Shown one piece after another: positions 52,131 to 60,273 of a stretch of DNA of 64,000 nucleotides. A model generated the notes under the pieces. That model did not search any database, was not told the origin of the DNA, and saw only the letters and a list, made by a program, of their open reading frames with translations. The position numbers and the translations under genes are program-made. Source of the stretch: a virus; IMG/VR virus record IMGVR_UViG_3300027299_000001, positions 62,001-126,000 of that record; one strand, given 5' to 3'. Numbering within the stretch: the stretch's first letter is position 1; each line of letters opens with the position of its first letter.

Positions 52131-53387
52131 ATGCATTTTAATACCCAGCCACATATTCATGGTAGTGTTTTCGGCAAGCCCGCATTTGGAAATTATAATC
52201 CAGAATTCTTCCGCCATAGGATGGATCAACAAACAGAGCAGTTGAGAAATTCTCAACAGGTTGTCAATACTACTGAACCTCCAGGTGCGGGCCTCAAGAG
52301 AGCTATTCATTTCTATGCTGATTATGGTGGGTGTGGATTATGGAGAATGTCATGGCCAGAATTGCTAATGAATGGGTATAATAAAACAGTAGTCAATGGG
52401 TTGACACAAATGAATACGGATCCCAATTTTTACAGACCAGTAAATGCTATCAAATTACAAAGACAAGCAACTAACGAACAACTCATGTTTGTTAAATTCT
52501 TGAAATCAATGCAAAAAGAGTTTGGATTTAAATTGATCTACGAAGTGGATGATGTTGTATTCTCCGAAGATATCCCCCTATACAACACAAGCAGACCTGC
52601 ATTTACAGATCCCCAAATTAGAAGTAATATTATAGAAATTATTAATCTATGTGATGAAATGTGTGTAGTCTCTCCATACATGAGAGATTACTATAAGAAA
52701 AAATCAGGCAAGCAAGAAATCAACGTCATTCCAAACTATGCCCCTAAATTCTGGCTTCATGATTTTTATGACCCGATTAAGATTGACAAGAATTACGTCA
52801 AAAATAAAAAGAAACCAATAATCGGGTATATGGGATCTGGCACTCATTTTGACCCGGCTAATACTGCGAATCAACAAGATGACTTTGCACATGTTATTGA
52901 AGCAATTATCAAAACGCGGAATAAGTTTCAGTGGGTATTTATGGGTGGCATTCCGATGAGATTGCTGCCCTTTGTAAATCGAAAAGAAATTATTCACGTG
53001 CCGTGGGTAAACATTTACGAAATGCCAAGAACATTTGGATCTCTTAATATCAATGCCGTAATCGCACCACTCGCACGTAATGAATTCAATCGTGCAAAAT
53101 CGGATATCAAAATGCTTGAGGCTGGTGCATTAGGTATTCCCGGAGTATATCAAGACATGGAACCATACCAAGAGGCGCCGTTCAAATTCAAAACAGGCGA
53201 TGAAATGATTTCTAAATTAGAAACACTGCTTAAAGATAGAAATGAATACCTTAAGCAATCAGTGAAGGCGCGCAAATTTGCAGAGAAGAGATGGCTAGAT
53301 GACCATCTTGATGAACATGTTGAGATGCTGTTCAAGATGCCAACCGAAAATAGACCAGCCATCGCTAATAATGGATTCAATGTATAA
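52131..53387 (+). CDS. GT-B fold glycosyltransferase (GT4-like)
   Basis: 418 residues. Two Rossmann-like halves: HFYADYGGCGLWRMSWPELLM with KLIYEVDDVVF in the first, IIGYMGSGTHF and FVFMGGI in the second, and FNRAKSDIKMLEAGALGIPGV, the donor-binding ExxxxG-like motif. Lies alone between genes 46 and 43, away from the main glycan island and with less skewed composition, so it might act on phage DNA or on a virion protein. Not recognised as T4 alpha- or beta-glucosyltransferase. Confidence 0.75.
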   Translation: MHFNTQPHIHGSVFGKPAFGNYNPEFFRHRMDQQTEQLRNSQQVVNTTEPPGAGLKRAIHFYADYGGCGLWRMSWPELLMNGYNKTVVNGLTQMNTDPNFYRPVNAIKLQRQATNEQLMFVKFLKSMQKEFGFKLIYEVDDVVFSEDIPLYNTSRPAFTDPQIRSNIIEIINLCDEMCVVSPYMRDYYKKKSGKQEINVIPNYAPKFWLHDFYDPIKIDKNYVKNKKKPIIGYMGSGTHFDPANTANQQDDFAHVIEAIIKTRNKFQWVFMGGIPMRLLPFVNRKEIIHVPWVNIYEMPRTFGSLNINAVIAPLARNEFNRAKSDIKMLEAGALGIPGVYQDMEPYQEAPFKFKTGDEMISKLETLLKDRNEYLKQSVKARKFAEKRWLDDHLDEHVEMLFKMPTENRPAIANNGFNV

Positions 53388-53392
53388 TTTGC

Positions 53393-53421
53393 TTGATTAA
53401 TGAGCCACCACATGTTATGAT
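53393..53421 (+). promoter_or_regulatory. Early sigma70-type promoter of gene 43A, leaderless geometry
   Basis: TTGATT (53393-53398), 17 bp, TATGAT (53416-53421), 5 nt to the ATG of the polymerase N-terminal gene. Confidence 0.65.
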
Positions 53422-53426
53422 ATCTC

Positions 53427-53852
53427 ATGTGGAGAAATGTTTACTATGACAATAGCCGCAAGAAGATTTTCTTGTGGAGTTGGGATAAAAATGGCAAACG
53501 CAAAATGTATGATTTTGAGTATGAGCCATTCTTGTATGTAGAGACAAACAGTGCTCAGTATGATGCAAAAAGTCTTTTCAATACCAACCTTAAAAAGATT
53601 GTATTCAAAAACGAATCAGCAAGAAATCAATATGTAAAGGATGCAGGCATTCGTCGTGTGTTCTATAACTTGAGAGCAGAGCAACAATTTTTACTTGATC
53701 TTTATCGCGATAAAGAATTTGATTGGTCTCATTTGCCATTCAAAACATTTTATTTGGATATTGAAGTTTATACTGCAAAGTATAAAAATGATAAAAAAGT
53801 CAAAATACGCAAAAAGATAGACACACAAAAAACGCGGGGAAGCAATATCTAA
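53427..53852 (+). CDS. 43: DNA polymerase N-terminal part (gp43A), split gene
   Basis: 141 residues. Matches the first 115 residues of family B phage polymerases and reaches the Exo I motif TFYLDIEVYT (D111, E113, as D112 and E114 in T4). Conserved sequence stops there; a Lys-rich tail of 25 residues follows, then TAA. The rest of the polymerase resumes in another frame at 54119. The fragment may join the C-terminal part non-covalently, as with split gp43 of some Aeromonas phages. Confidence 0.8.
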   Translation: MWRNVYYDNSRKKIFLWSWDKNGKRKMYDFEYEPFLYVETNSAQYDAKSLFNTNLKKIVFKNESARNQYVKDAGIRRVFYNLRAEQQFLLDLYRDKEFDWSHLPFKTFYLDIEVYTAKYKNDKKVKIRKKIDTQKTRGSNI

Positions 53853-54118
53853 AGCAAAAAAAGGAGTCAAAACAAACCAAAAACAATTAACATCGTCAAG
53901 ACTTAAAAAAATGTCAGACGAAGAATTTGAAATCTATTTATCGAAAATTAATCCATGCACAAGAAAACGCATGATACACTACCGAAACAATGAATGAAGT
54001 AATTGAAACAACATTGGGTGAAATCCGTGGAAATCCGCAACTACTTGAGCAATATGAAATCTGGGACGAAGAGACAAAGGAATGGACTTCATATCATAAT
54101 TCATGCTATACTCATCAG
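53775..54118 (+). other. 344-bp insertion in gene 43, coding-like remnant
   Basis: Lies between Exo I and the expected next segment SEFPEADEAKHPIN. It has three successive frames: the gp43A tail, a 55-codon frame without start (about 53826-53997) reading KKRGEAISKAKKGVKTNQKQ, and the first 43 codons of gp43B. The middle frame resembles the NUMOD3 repeat of homing endonucleases. The length is 2 mod 3, equal to the frame offset between the two polymerase parts. Confidence 0.5.
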
Positions 54119-56347
54119 TCAGAATTTCCAGAAGCAGACGAAGCAAAACATCCAATCAACGTAATCACAATTTATGATAACATATCTGAAAGCTTTTATA
54201 GTTGGGGTTTACATCCGTACGAAAAATCTGGCATCAACGCCGCGTTCGCATCGCAAGGAATTAAAGAGTTGGATGTTCAGAGAATCCATTATACCTATTG
54301 TAGAACCGAAACGGAGTTGCTCCAAAAATTTCTAGAGTTTTGGTCTAAAGATTATCCAGATGCAGTAACCGGATGGAATATTGAAGGGTTTGATATTCCA
54401 TATATCATTAATCGGATTTCTTATGTTTTGGGAGAGGATGAAGCAAAGATGCTCTCTCCTGTGCGCAAGCTTTATGTTCGACAAGGAATTGCTACAAAGT
54501 TTGGCAGAGAAATTAATAAGTGGTATATTCGAGGAATGACTTGTCTTGATTATATGGACTTGTACAAGACCTTTAGTAGAGGAGAACAAGATTCATATTC
54601 TCTTAACAACATTGCAGCAGCAGAGCTTGAAATTGGTAAATTGGCCCACAATGCGTCGGATTTGGCAGCGCTTGCTGAAAGCGATTGGAATTCATTTGTT
54701 CATTACAATATTCATGACGTAAACCTTGTCAGATTGTTGGACGAAAAATTGAATTATGTTACTATTGCGAGATTCTTAGCTTATAAAGGATTTACCAAAA
54801 TCGAAGACTCATTGGGTAAAATTATGATAGTGACTGGTGCGATGTGCAAGGAAGCTAATCGCATGAATAAAATCATTCCGACATTCAATGCAGTTGCAAC
54901 ACAAGAGGATTATGTTGGTGGATATGTCCGAGAACCGCAGCGTGGGTTGAATGAAGCAGTTGTATCATTTGACGCCAACTCCCTATATCCAAATACGATC
55001 ATCACCCTGAATCTTTCACCGGAAACAAAAATCGGTAAAATCATTTACAGGGATGACACCGAATGCAAAGTAAGATTTATCAACAAAAAAGAACAAGTAT
55101 TTACCATAGACCAGCTTGAGGAATTTTGTACAAAAGGAAGGCTTGCATTATCACAAGCAGGTGTTTTGTATCGTCAAGATGTCAAAGGCATTTGTCCGAC
55201 TTTTATTGATTCACTTTATCAAGAACGGGTTGTTATCCAAAACCAAATTGAACAGCTTGAATCACAGCAAGTAACACCAGAAATTAAACATAAGATTAAG
55301 CATTTGGATCAGATGCAGTACACAATCAAGATTTTCTTGAATTCTGCGTATGGTACTTATGCGAACAAATACAGTCCGTTCTATGATATTGATATGGCTG
55401 CAAGTATTACGGAAACAGGGCAGGCGGTTATTAAACAAGCAGCATCGATTGTTAATAAATTCTTTGTCGAGGAAAATGGTTTGCCGGATAAGGATTATAT
55501 CGTATATGGAGACACAGATTCGGTTTATTTAACTATTAAAGATTACCTCACAAAACATAATATTCCGATCTTAAAGGAAAACGGAGACGTTACAGAAGAA
55601 TGCGTTGCAGCAACGGATACACTACAGTCATTCATCAATGATAAAATTAATCATTGGGCGCGCAATACATTACATTCAGTAGATCCGCGATACTTCTTCA
55701 AGAGAGAATCAATTTGTGATGTTGGTCTTTTCTTGGAAAAGAAACGGTATATTCTTAGTGTGAGGTATGATGGCAAAAGAAACAAACACAAATACAAATA
55801 TGTTGGTGTTGAAGTTCAGCGCAGTACATATTCAAATGCTGTTAAGAAGTTGATGAAGGATATCATTACGACCGCGTTTAAATCAAAAGATCGTGCGATT
55901 ACTGACGCAAAGTATAGAGAGTGTTATGAGAGTTTCAAGACCTTACCAATTGATGATATTGCATTGCGTTCCTCTATTAAAGATTATGAGAAATATGCTT
56001 CACAGTCGAACGGATTCAATATTGCATTGCATACTCCTATTCATGTCAAATCGGCGATTTATTTCAATACATTAATTAATACATTGAATTTGAAATCAAA
56101 ATACATGCCAATCATTTCGGGCACAAAGATTCGGTATGTATACACAGCCCAAAACAAATACGGGCTCAAATGTATTGGATTTAATGACACAATCCCACCA
56201 GAGTTCGACATTAAAATCGACACAGAAAAAATGTTTGAGAAGCTAGTTGCACCTTGCATTGAAAGAGTGTATAGTTGTATCGGCTGGCAAATTCCAGACA
56301 TGAGCAGACAATATCAATGTGATTTTTTAGATCTTTTTGCCTTATGA
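53990..56347 (+). CDS. 43: DNA polymerase main part (gp43B): exonuclease and polymerase domains
   Basis: 785 residues. Exo II GWNIEGFDIPYI, Exo III YNIHDVNLVRLL, Pol A FDANSLYPNTI, Pol B KIFLNSAYGTYANKY, Pol C YGDTDSVYL and KKRYIL are all present. The first 43 residues are not conserved polymerase sequence. The ATG overlaps the stop of a short frame (ATGAATGA). The stop overlaps the next ATG, coupling the DpdA-like gene to it. Together with gp43A the total is 926 residues (T4 898). Confidence 0.92.
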   Translation: MNEVIETTLGEIRGNPQLLEQYEIWDEETKEWTSYHNSCYTHQSEFPEADEAKHPINVITIYDNISESFYSWGLHPYEKSGINAAFASQGIKELDVQRIHYTYCRTETELLQKFLEFWSKDYPDAVTGWNIEGFDIPYIINRISYVLGEDEAKMLSPVRKLYVRQGIATKFGREINKWYIRGMTCLDYMDLYKTFSRGEQDSYSLNNIAAAELEIGKLAHNASDLAALAESDWNSFVHYNIHDVNLVRLLDEKLNYVTIARFLAYKGFTKIEDSLGKIMIVTGAMCKEANRMNKIIPTFNAVATQEDYVGGYVREPQRGLNEAVVSFDANSLYPNTIITLNLSPETKIGKIIYRDDTECKVRFINKKEQVFTIDQLEEFCTKGRLALSQAGVLYRQDVKGICPTFIDSLYQERVVIQNQIEQLESQQVTPEIKHKIKHLDQMQYTIKIFLNSAYGTYANKYSPFYDIDMAASITETGQAVIKQAASIVNKFFVEENGLPDKDYIVYGDTDSVYLTIKDYLTKHNIPILKENGDVTEECVAATDTLQSFINDKINHWARNTLHSVDPRYFFKRESICDVGLFLEKKRYILSVRYDGKRNKHKYKYVGVEVQRSTYSNAVKKLMKDIITTAFKSKDRAITDAKYRECYESFKTLPIDDIALRSSIKDYEKYASQSNGFNIALHTPIHVKSAIYFNTLINTLNLKSKYMPIISGTKIRYVYTAQNKYGLKCIGFNDTIPPEFDIKIDTEKMFEKLVAPCIERVYSCIGWQIPDMSRQYQCDFLDLFAL

Positions 56348-57138
56348 AAATAGCACACGAAGCACCAATAGCAATATTAAAACAAGTACAGAAAGTAACG
56401 CACTATGAATATGTTCTAGTTCATCTTTTAGATGAATCACAAGAATATAAAGACCATTTCTACAGCAAAAGCAAGATTCCAGTCAATCAGCTAATACTTG
56501 ATAACAGTATATTTGAACTAGGGCATGCTTTTGATTGGGATAAATATGCAGTACATGTGCAGGGATTGAATCCTACTAGGTACATCTTGCCAGATGTTCT
56601 GGGAGATAAAGAAGACAGTATTCATAATGCGAGGGTTTGGATGTCGACATATCATGACAAATTCAACAGGTCTCCACGTAATTTGTTACCAATGGCAGTT
56701 GTGCAAGGCCAATCAATGGATGAGCTGACCGAGTGTTATGTAGCATATTACAAAAATGGCATTAGAAATATCGCCATCGGATTCAATCATGATTTCTTTG
56801 TTAAAGATTCAGAGACTAGAGACTGGGATCAAGCAAATGGCAGAATTCAATTTGTGAAACATCTCAAAGAAACAGGAGTATGGAAATCGGATTGCTATCA
56901 TCATTTGCTCGGATGTTCTTTGCCAATTGAATTGGGATATCGAGGATATAATGATATTAATTCTGTAGACACATCAAGCCCAATTCTACACGGATTGCTT
57001 GGTATTAAATATGACGCATTGGGAATTTATCAGAAGAAGAAAATCAAAATGAATGATTTGATTCATAGCGAGGTTTCTGATGAACAACTGCAAATTATAC
57101 TTGATAACATAAAAACCTTTAGATATATTACTGAATGA
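56344..57138 (+). CDS. TGT-fold DNA transglycosylase, DpdA-like
   Basis: 264 residues with the tRNA-guanine transglycosylase plan: ILDNSIFELG (51-60) for the DSGGF loop, ILPDVLGD (81-88), AVVQGQSMDELTECYVAYYKNGIRNIAIG (118-146) for the VQGG...AIGG segment, and DINSVDTSSPI (204-214) where TGT has its nucleophile Asp. Small size without a tRNA-binding PUA domain fits DpdA, which swaps guanine in DNA for preQ0. Its ATG overlaps the polymerase stop. Confidence 0.72.
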   Translation: MKIAHEAPIAILKQVQKVTHYEYVLVHLLDESQEYKDHFYSKSKIPVNQLILDNSIFELGHAFDWDKYAVHVQGLNPTRYILPDVLGDKEDSIHNARVWMSTYHDKFNRSPRNLLPMAVVQGQSMDELTECYVAYYKNGIRNIAIGFNHDFFVKDSETRDWDQANGRIQFVKHLKETGVWKSDCYHHLLGCSLPIELGYRGYNDINSVDTSSPILHGLLGIKYDALGIYQKKKIKMNDLIHSEVSDEQLQIILDNIKTFRYITE

Positions 57139-57698
57139 AAATTTGTATTAGCGGACCCCAATGTGCGGGTAAAAGTACTCTAATGCGCAAACTTAAAGAG
57201 TGCGGTAATTTTGACCAGTATCATTTTATTGATGAGCCTGTAAGAAGGCTGGTGAAAGAAAAGAATATTAAAATCAATCAAGATTCGAATTATGAATCTC
57301 AGATGACTATTCTTGAGGAGCATCATCGTAATATCTATAGACATCCGAAGTTCATCACCGACAGGGGTGCATTAGATGCGTTTACGTACGCTACGCATGA
57401 TTATCTCATTGGAAAATATTCATTCAAGGAATGGAAAACATTCTATGAAATTTATGCGGAGACTATGCATCAATATGATCATATTTTCGTATTACCACCT
57501 CTTGAAATGAAAGATGACGGATTTCGGTCATTGGATGTTCAATGGCAGGAGCAGATCTACAATCTAATGTCAGATATTGGCTATCGGTGGCTAGATATTA
57601 CAAGCACTCTTTCTACGCCTATTTGGCAAGTTCCGCAAGGTAACCCCGATAGTTATGTTGAATATATTTTAGCTAAACTAGATCAGGAGCTCTGGTAA
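57135..57698 (+). CDS. P-loop kinase (NadR/AAA_28 type)
   Basis: 187 residues. P-loop ISGPQCAGKSTL (5-16), FIDEPVRRL, KFITDRGALDAFTYATHDYL (lid with DRG) and WLDITS match the AAA_28 group of nucleoside or nicotinamide-ribose kinases and P-loop ATPases. Substrate unknown; the location between the DpdA-like and PRTase genes suggests purine or base metabolism. Overlaps the former by 4 nt. Confidence 0.7.
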   Translation: MKICISGPQCAGKSTLMRKLKECGNFDQYHFIDEPVRRLVKEKNIKINQDSNYESQMTILEEHHRNIYRHPKFITDRGALDAFTYATHDYLIGKYSFKEWKTFYEIYAETMHQYDHIFVLPPLEMKDDGFRSLDVQWQEQIYNLMSDIGYRWLDITSTLSTPIWQVPQGNPDSYVEYILAKLDQELW

Positions 57699-57700
57699 CA

Positions 57701-58171
57701 ATGAAGACTTATCTATCTTGGGATTACGTAGAGGAAAGTACTGAATCATTAGCACAAACGCTCGTTACAGATTATTCAGATAAGCTAAATGATTTTGTAA
57801 TTTTGGCACCATATTATGGAGGGTGGCCTGTAGCCACAATGACAGTCAATGCGATACGAAATTTGACATCCACCGAATTCAAACCACCAGCAATTAATGA
57901 AACAGATCTAATTCGTCTTAATCTTCTTTCATTGTTTAATTCTCAAAGGTACTTGGTTATATTTGATGATGTCCTGGATACCGGAAAAGTCATTAATAAT
58001 ATTATCTGGAGAATTGATCATGAGTGCAGATCGTTTATCAATACAGATAAAATCCATGAACGAATCATTGTCGCCACGATTGGTCGTAAAAGAAAGTGCG
58101 AATGGCCATGTCGGCATATTTTCAACACAGAATGGAAGTTAGATGAATGGATTGTATTTCCATGGGAATAA
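57701..58171 (+). CDS. Purine-type phosphoribosyltransferase
   Basis: 156 residues. VIFDDVLDTGKVINNI is the PRPP-binding motif, and VILAPYYGGWPVATM lies where hypoxanthine or xanthine-guanine PRTases have their base loop. It would join a free base to PRPP. Next to a DpdA-like base-exchange enzyme it could recycle the guanine released from DNA; this is inference. 2 nt after the kinase stop, with AGGAG upstream. Confidence 0.75.
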   Translation: MKTYLSWDYVEESTESLAQTLVTDYSDKLNDFVILAPYYGGWPVATMTVNAIRNLTSTEFKPPAINETDLIRLNLLSLFNSQRYLVIFDDVLDTGKVINNIIWRIDHECRSFINTDKIHERIIVATIGRKRKCEWPCRHIFNTEWKLDEWIVFPWE

Positions 58172-58179
58172 ATTATTAT

Positions 58180-58653
58180 ATGAATACATTTTTAGAATAC
58201 ATCAACACGGCGGAACAAGAATCAATTTTAAGAGAGTCGAAACAAACCAATAAATTTGACATCAAATGGCAGATTGTTCGAACAGACGCTAGAGACATCA
58301 AAGACCCGAGCAAAAAACTGTCATTCGTTCTGAATTTCCTTGAAAAGAATCCATCAAAACAAAACTATGATAGAGTAGCCAATTGGGTTAAAATGACGGG
58401 TGTTTCCTATAAAGGAAATGATCGTGAAAAATTTGAAAAAGCCCACGATAAACTAAAACAAGACAAAGAGGAATACAAAGAATCTAATGACGAAGATAAT
58501 GACCTCAGCAAAATCAATACATCAGAATTACAAAAGGTATACAAAGACCTCAGCAAGAGAAAATATGGATTTCAATTTAAATCAGTACCAAAAGCACACA
58601 CTGAATTTATCAATGCAGTTGAAAAAGAGTTAAAATCAAGAAATAATAGTTGA
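58180..58653 (+). CDS. Hypothetical protein with a T4-type capsid-targeting-like N-terminus
   Basis: 157 residues from ATG 58180. MNTFLEYINTAEQESILRES resembles T4 internal-protein signals (MKTYQEFIAEA), with five identical and three similar residues in twelve. LRE|S fits a prohead protease site. The rest is Lys-rich: NYDRVANWVKMTGVSYKGND and a charged helix. If cleaved it would be a packaged protein. Function unknown. Confidence 0.6.
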   Translation: MNTFLEYINTAEQESILRESKQTNKFDIKWQIVRTDARDIKDPSKKLSFVLNFLEKNPSKQNYDRVANWVKMTGVSYKGNDREKFEKAHDKLKQDKEEYKESNDEDNDLSKINTSELQKVYKDLSKRKYGFQFKSVPKAHTEFINAVEKELKSRNNS

Positions 58654-58693
58654 ATACACAACAACCACAATATAACATATAACATATAAATTT

Positions 58694-59077
58694 ATGAGTA
58701 ACGAAACACCAAACATCCGCACATTCGTCAAGGAAAACCTTATCGCATTTATCGATCCAGCAGGACGCACTGGATTCGGTGAATTGGTTCCACATCTCGA
58801 TACAGATACTACAGTAGCAATCAAGAATCCAGTAGTAGTTCATGTTGTTCCCCAAGGACAGAACATGGCACTACAACTCTTGCCTGCATTCTTCCGCGAA
58901 TTCGGCGCAAGCCTCGAAGAACCAATTGTCTTCAATTATCCAAAGAGTTCAATTGCACTTACCAATGGCGCCACCTTTGACTTCAAGTTGTACGGCCAAT
59001 ATGAAGCAATGTTTGCACCGCCGCCTTTGGTGCAGCCGATTTCAGACCCAAAGGTTGTCAAGCTTTTTGACGAATAA
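58694..59077 (+). CDS. Conserved-looking small protein, likely abundant
   Basis: 127 residues. Contains IKNPVVVHVVPQGQNMALQLLPAF, a segment like small Sm-type barrel proteins of marine T4-type phages (weak recognition). Base composition is noticeably richer in G+C than its neighbours, and it ends at a strong terminator, so it is probably highly expressed. Upstream TATAACATATAACATATAAA may form overlapping -10 boxes. Confidence 0.65.
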   Translation: MSNETPNIRTFVKENLIAFIDPAGRTGFGELVPHLDTDTTVAIKNPVVVHVVPQGQNMALQLLPAFFREFGASLEEPIVFNYPKSSIALTNGATFDFKLYGQYEAMFAPPPLVQPISDPKVVKLFDE

Positions 59078-59094
59078 TCAAACCAAACTAAACC

Positions 59095-59122
59095 AAAAGC
59101 CCCTCTTCGGAGGGGCTTTTTT
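59095..59122 (+). terminator. Strong intrinsic terminator with UUCG loop
   Basis: AAAAGCCCCTC (59095-59105), TTCG loop, GAGGGGCTTTT (59110-59120), then TT. A stable 11-bp stem with U-run closing the gene at 58694 before uvsX. Confidence 0.9.
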
Positions 59123-59172
59123 ATTGCACAATACATGTGATTTAACACACACCGCCTCTTATATTGATATAC

Positions 59173-60273
59173 ATGAAAAAGAATCCGATTTTAGAAAAGG
59201 CTTTCAAGAGTTTAAAGAAGATTAATCCGGACGCTGAGTTCCTTAATAACAGTACACTATCGACTATTACAGGCTTCATTGATACAGGAAGCTATGCACT
59301 GAATGCTATCATCAGTGGCAAGATCAAAGATGGTGGGGTACCAAAGGGTCGTATTACAGGATTTTCTGGTCCATCCGGATGTGGCAAGACTCTTATTATC
59401 AATAAGATTTTTGGGAATGCACAAAAACAAGGAATGATTCCAGTCATCTGGGATACAGAGGGTGCGGTTGATCGCAGAGCAGCTGAGGGTGTTGGGTGTG
59501 ATGTCAACAATTATATTTGGAACTCGGCAGATACGATCGAGCAATGTCGTAATGATATGGTTAAGTTTCTGGATGAAATTATCGCAGATCCAGAAATGAA
59601 AGGTAAATTTATTTTTGCAATTGATTCTCTTGGCAACCTTATCAATGCAAAAGAGTTGCAAGACATTTCCAAAGACAAAGAATCTGCGGATATGGGTCTT
59701 CGTGCAAGGGCGATGAAAAGCCTTATGCGAACATTGAGCAATAAAGCATCGAAAGCACAGGTTCCAATTTTATTCACAAACCATATCTATGATGACCCAT
59801 CTGCGATGTTTCCATCATTGATTAAGAATCAAGGTGGTGGTAAGGGACCAATTTATCTTTCAACTGTTTTAGTTCAGATGTCAATGACACAAAATAAAGA
59901 CGAGGACGATGATGATAAAAAAATCGCCATTGCAAATAAAGTTAGCGGCATTACTATGTCTGCAATGACTGTTAAAAATCGTGTAGTTCCGCCATTCTTG
60001 AAGACTGAACTAGAGCTTAACTTTAAAACAGGTCTCGATAAATTTTCGGGCCTTGAGGTGATGGCAATTGCATATGAAGTTGTTAAGCAAACTGGTGCAA
60101 CATATCAGTTGCCAGATGGCACTAAGCTCGGATATTTTAAACAGTGGCGCAAGAATGAAGATCTTTGGGAGAATACCATTATTCCTAATCTTCAAAAGAA
60201 ACTCGACACTGAACTGATGTATTCAACCACCGACCTAGACACCAATGACGAAGAAGACAACGAAGAAGCTTGA
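59173..60273 (+). CDS. uvsX: RecA-like recombinase UvsX
   Basis: 366 residues from ATG 59173. Walker A GPSGCGKT (66-73), Glu in VIWDTEGAVD, IFAIDSLGNL Walker B and FTNHIYDD. Acidic C-terminal tail. Forms filaments on ssDNA for recombination-dependent replication, with UvsY as mediator. Overlaps the helicase gene by 29 nt. Confidence 0.95.
   Translation: MKKNPILEKAFKSLKKINPDAEFLNNSTLSTITGFIDTGSYALNAIISGKIKDGGVPKGRITGFSGPSGCGKTLIINKIFGNAQKQGMIPVIWDTEGAVDRRAAEGVGCDVNNYIWNSADTIEQCRNDMVKFLDEIIADPEMKGKFIFAIDSLGNLINAKELQDISKDKESADMGLRARAMKSLMRTLSNKASKAQVPILFTNHIYDDPSAMFPSLIKNQGGGKGPIYLSTVLVQMSMTQNKDEDDDDKKIAIANKVSGITMSAMTVKNRVVPPFLKTELELNFKTGLDKFSGLEVMAIAYEVVKQTGATYQLPDGTKLGYFKQWRKNEDLWENTIIPNLQKKLDTELMYSTTDLDTNDEEDNEEA

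Noticed and set aside
53775-54118. Group I intron in gene 43
   Set aside because: No recognisable P, Q, R or S core elements, and the insertion is coding-like in successive frames. Kept only as an alternative to be tested by RT-PCR.
53990-54130. Intein junction suggested by the HN-S-C sequence before SEFP in the polymerase
   Set aside because: No Cys or Ser N-terminal splice motif, no intein blocks, and the two sides are in different frames, so a single precursor cannot be made.
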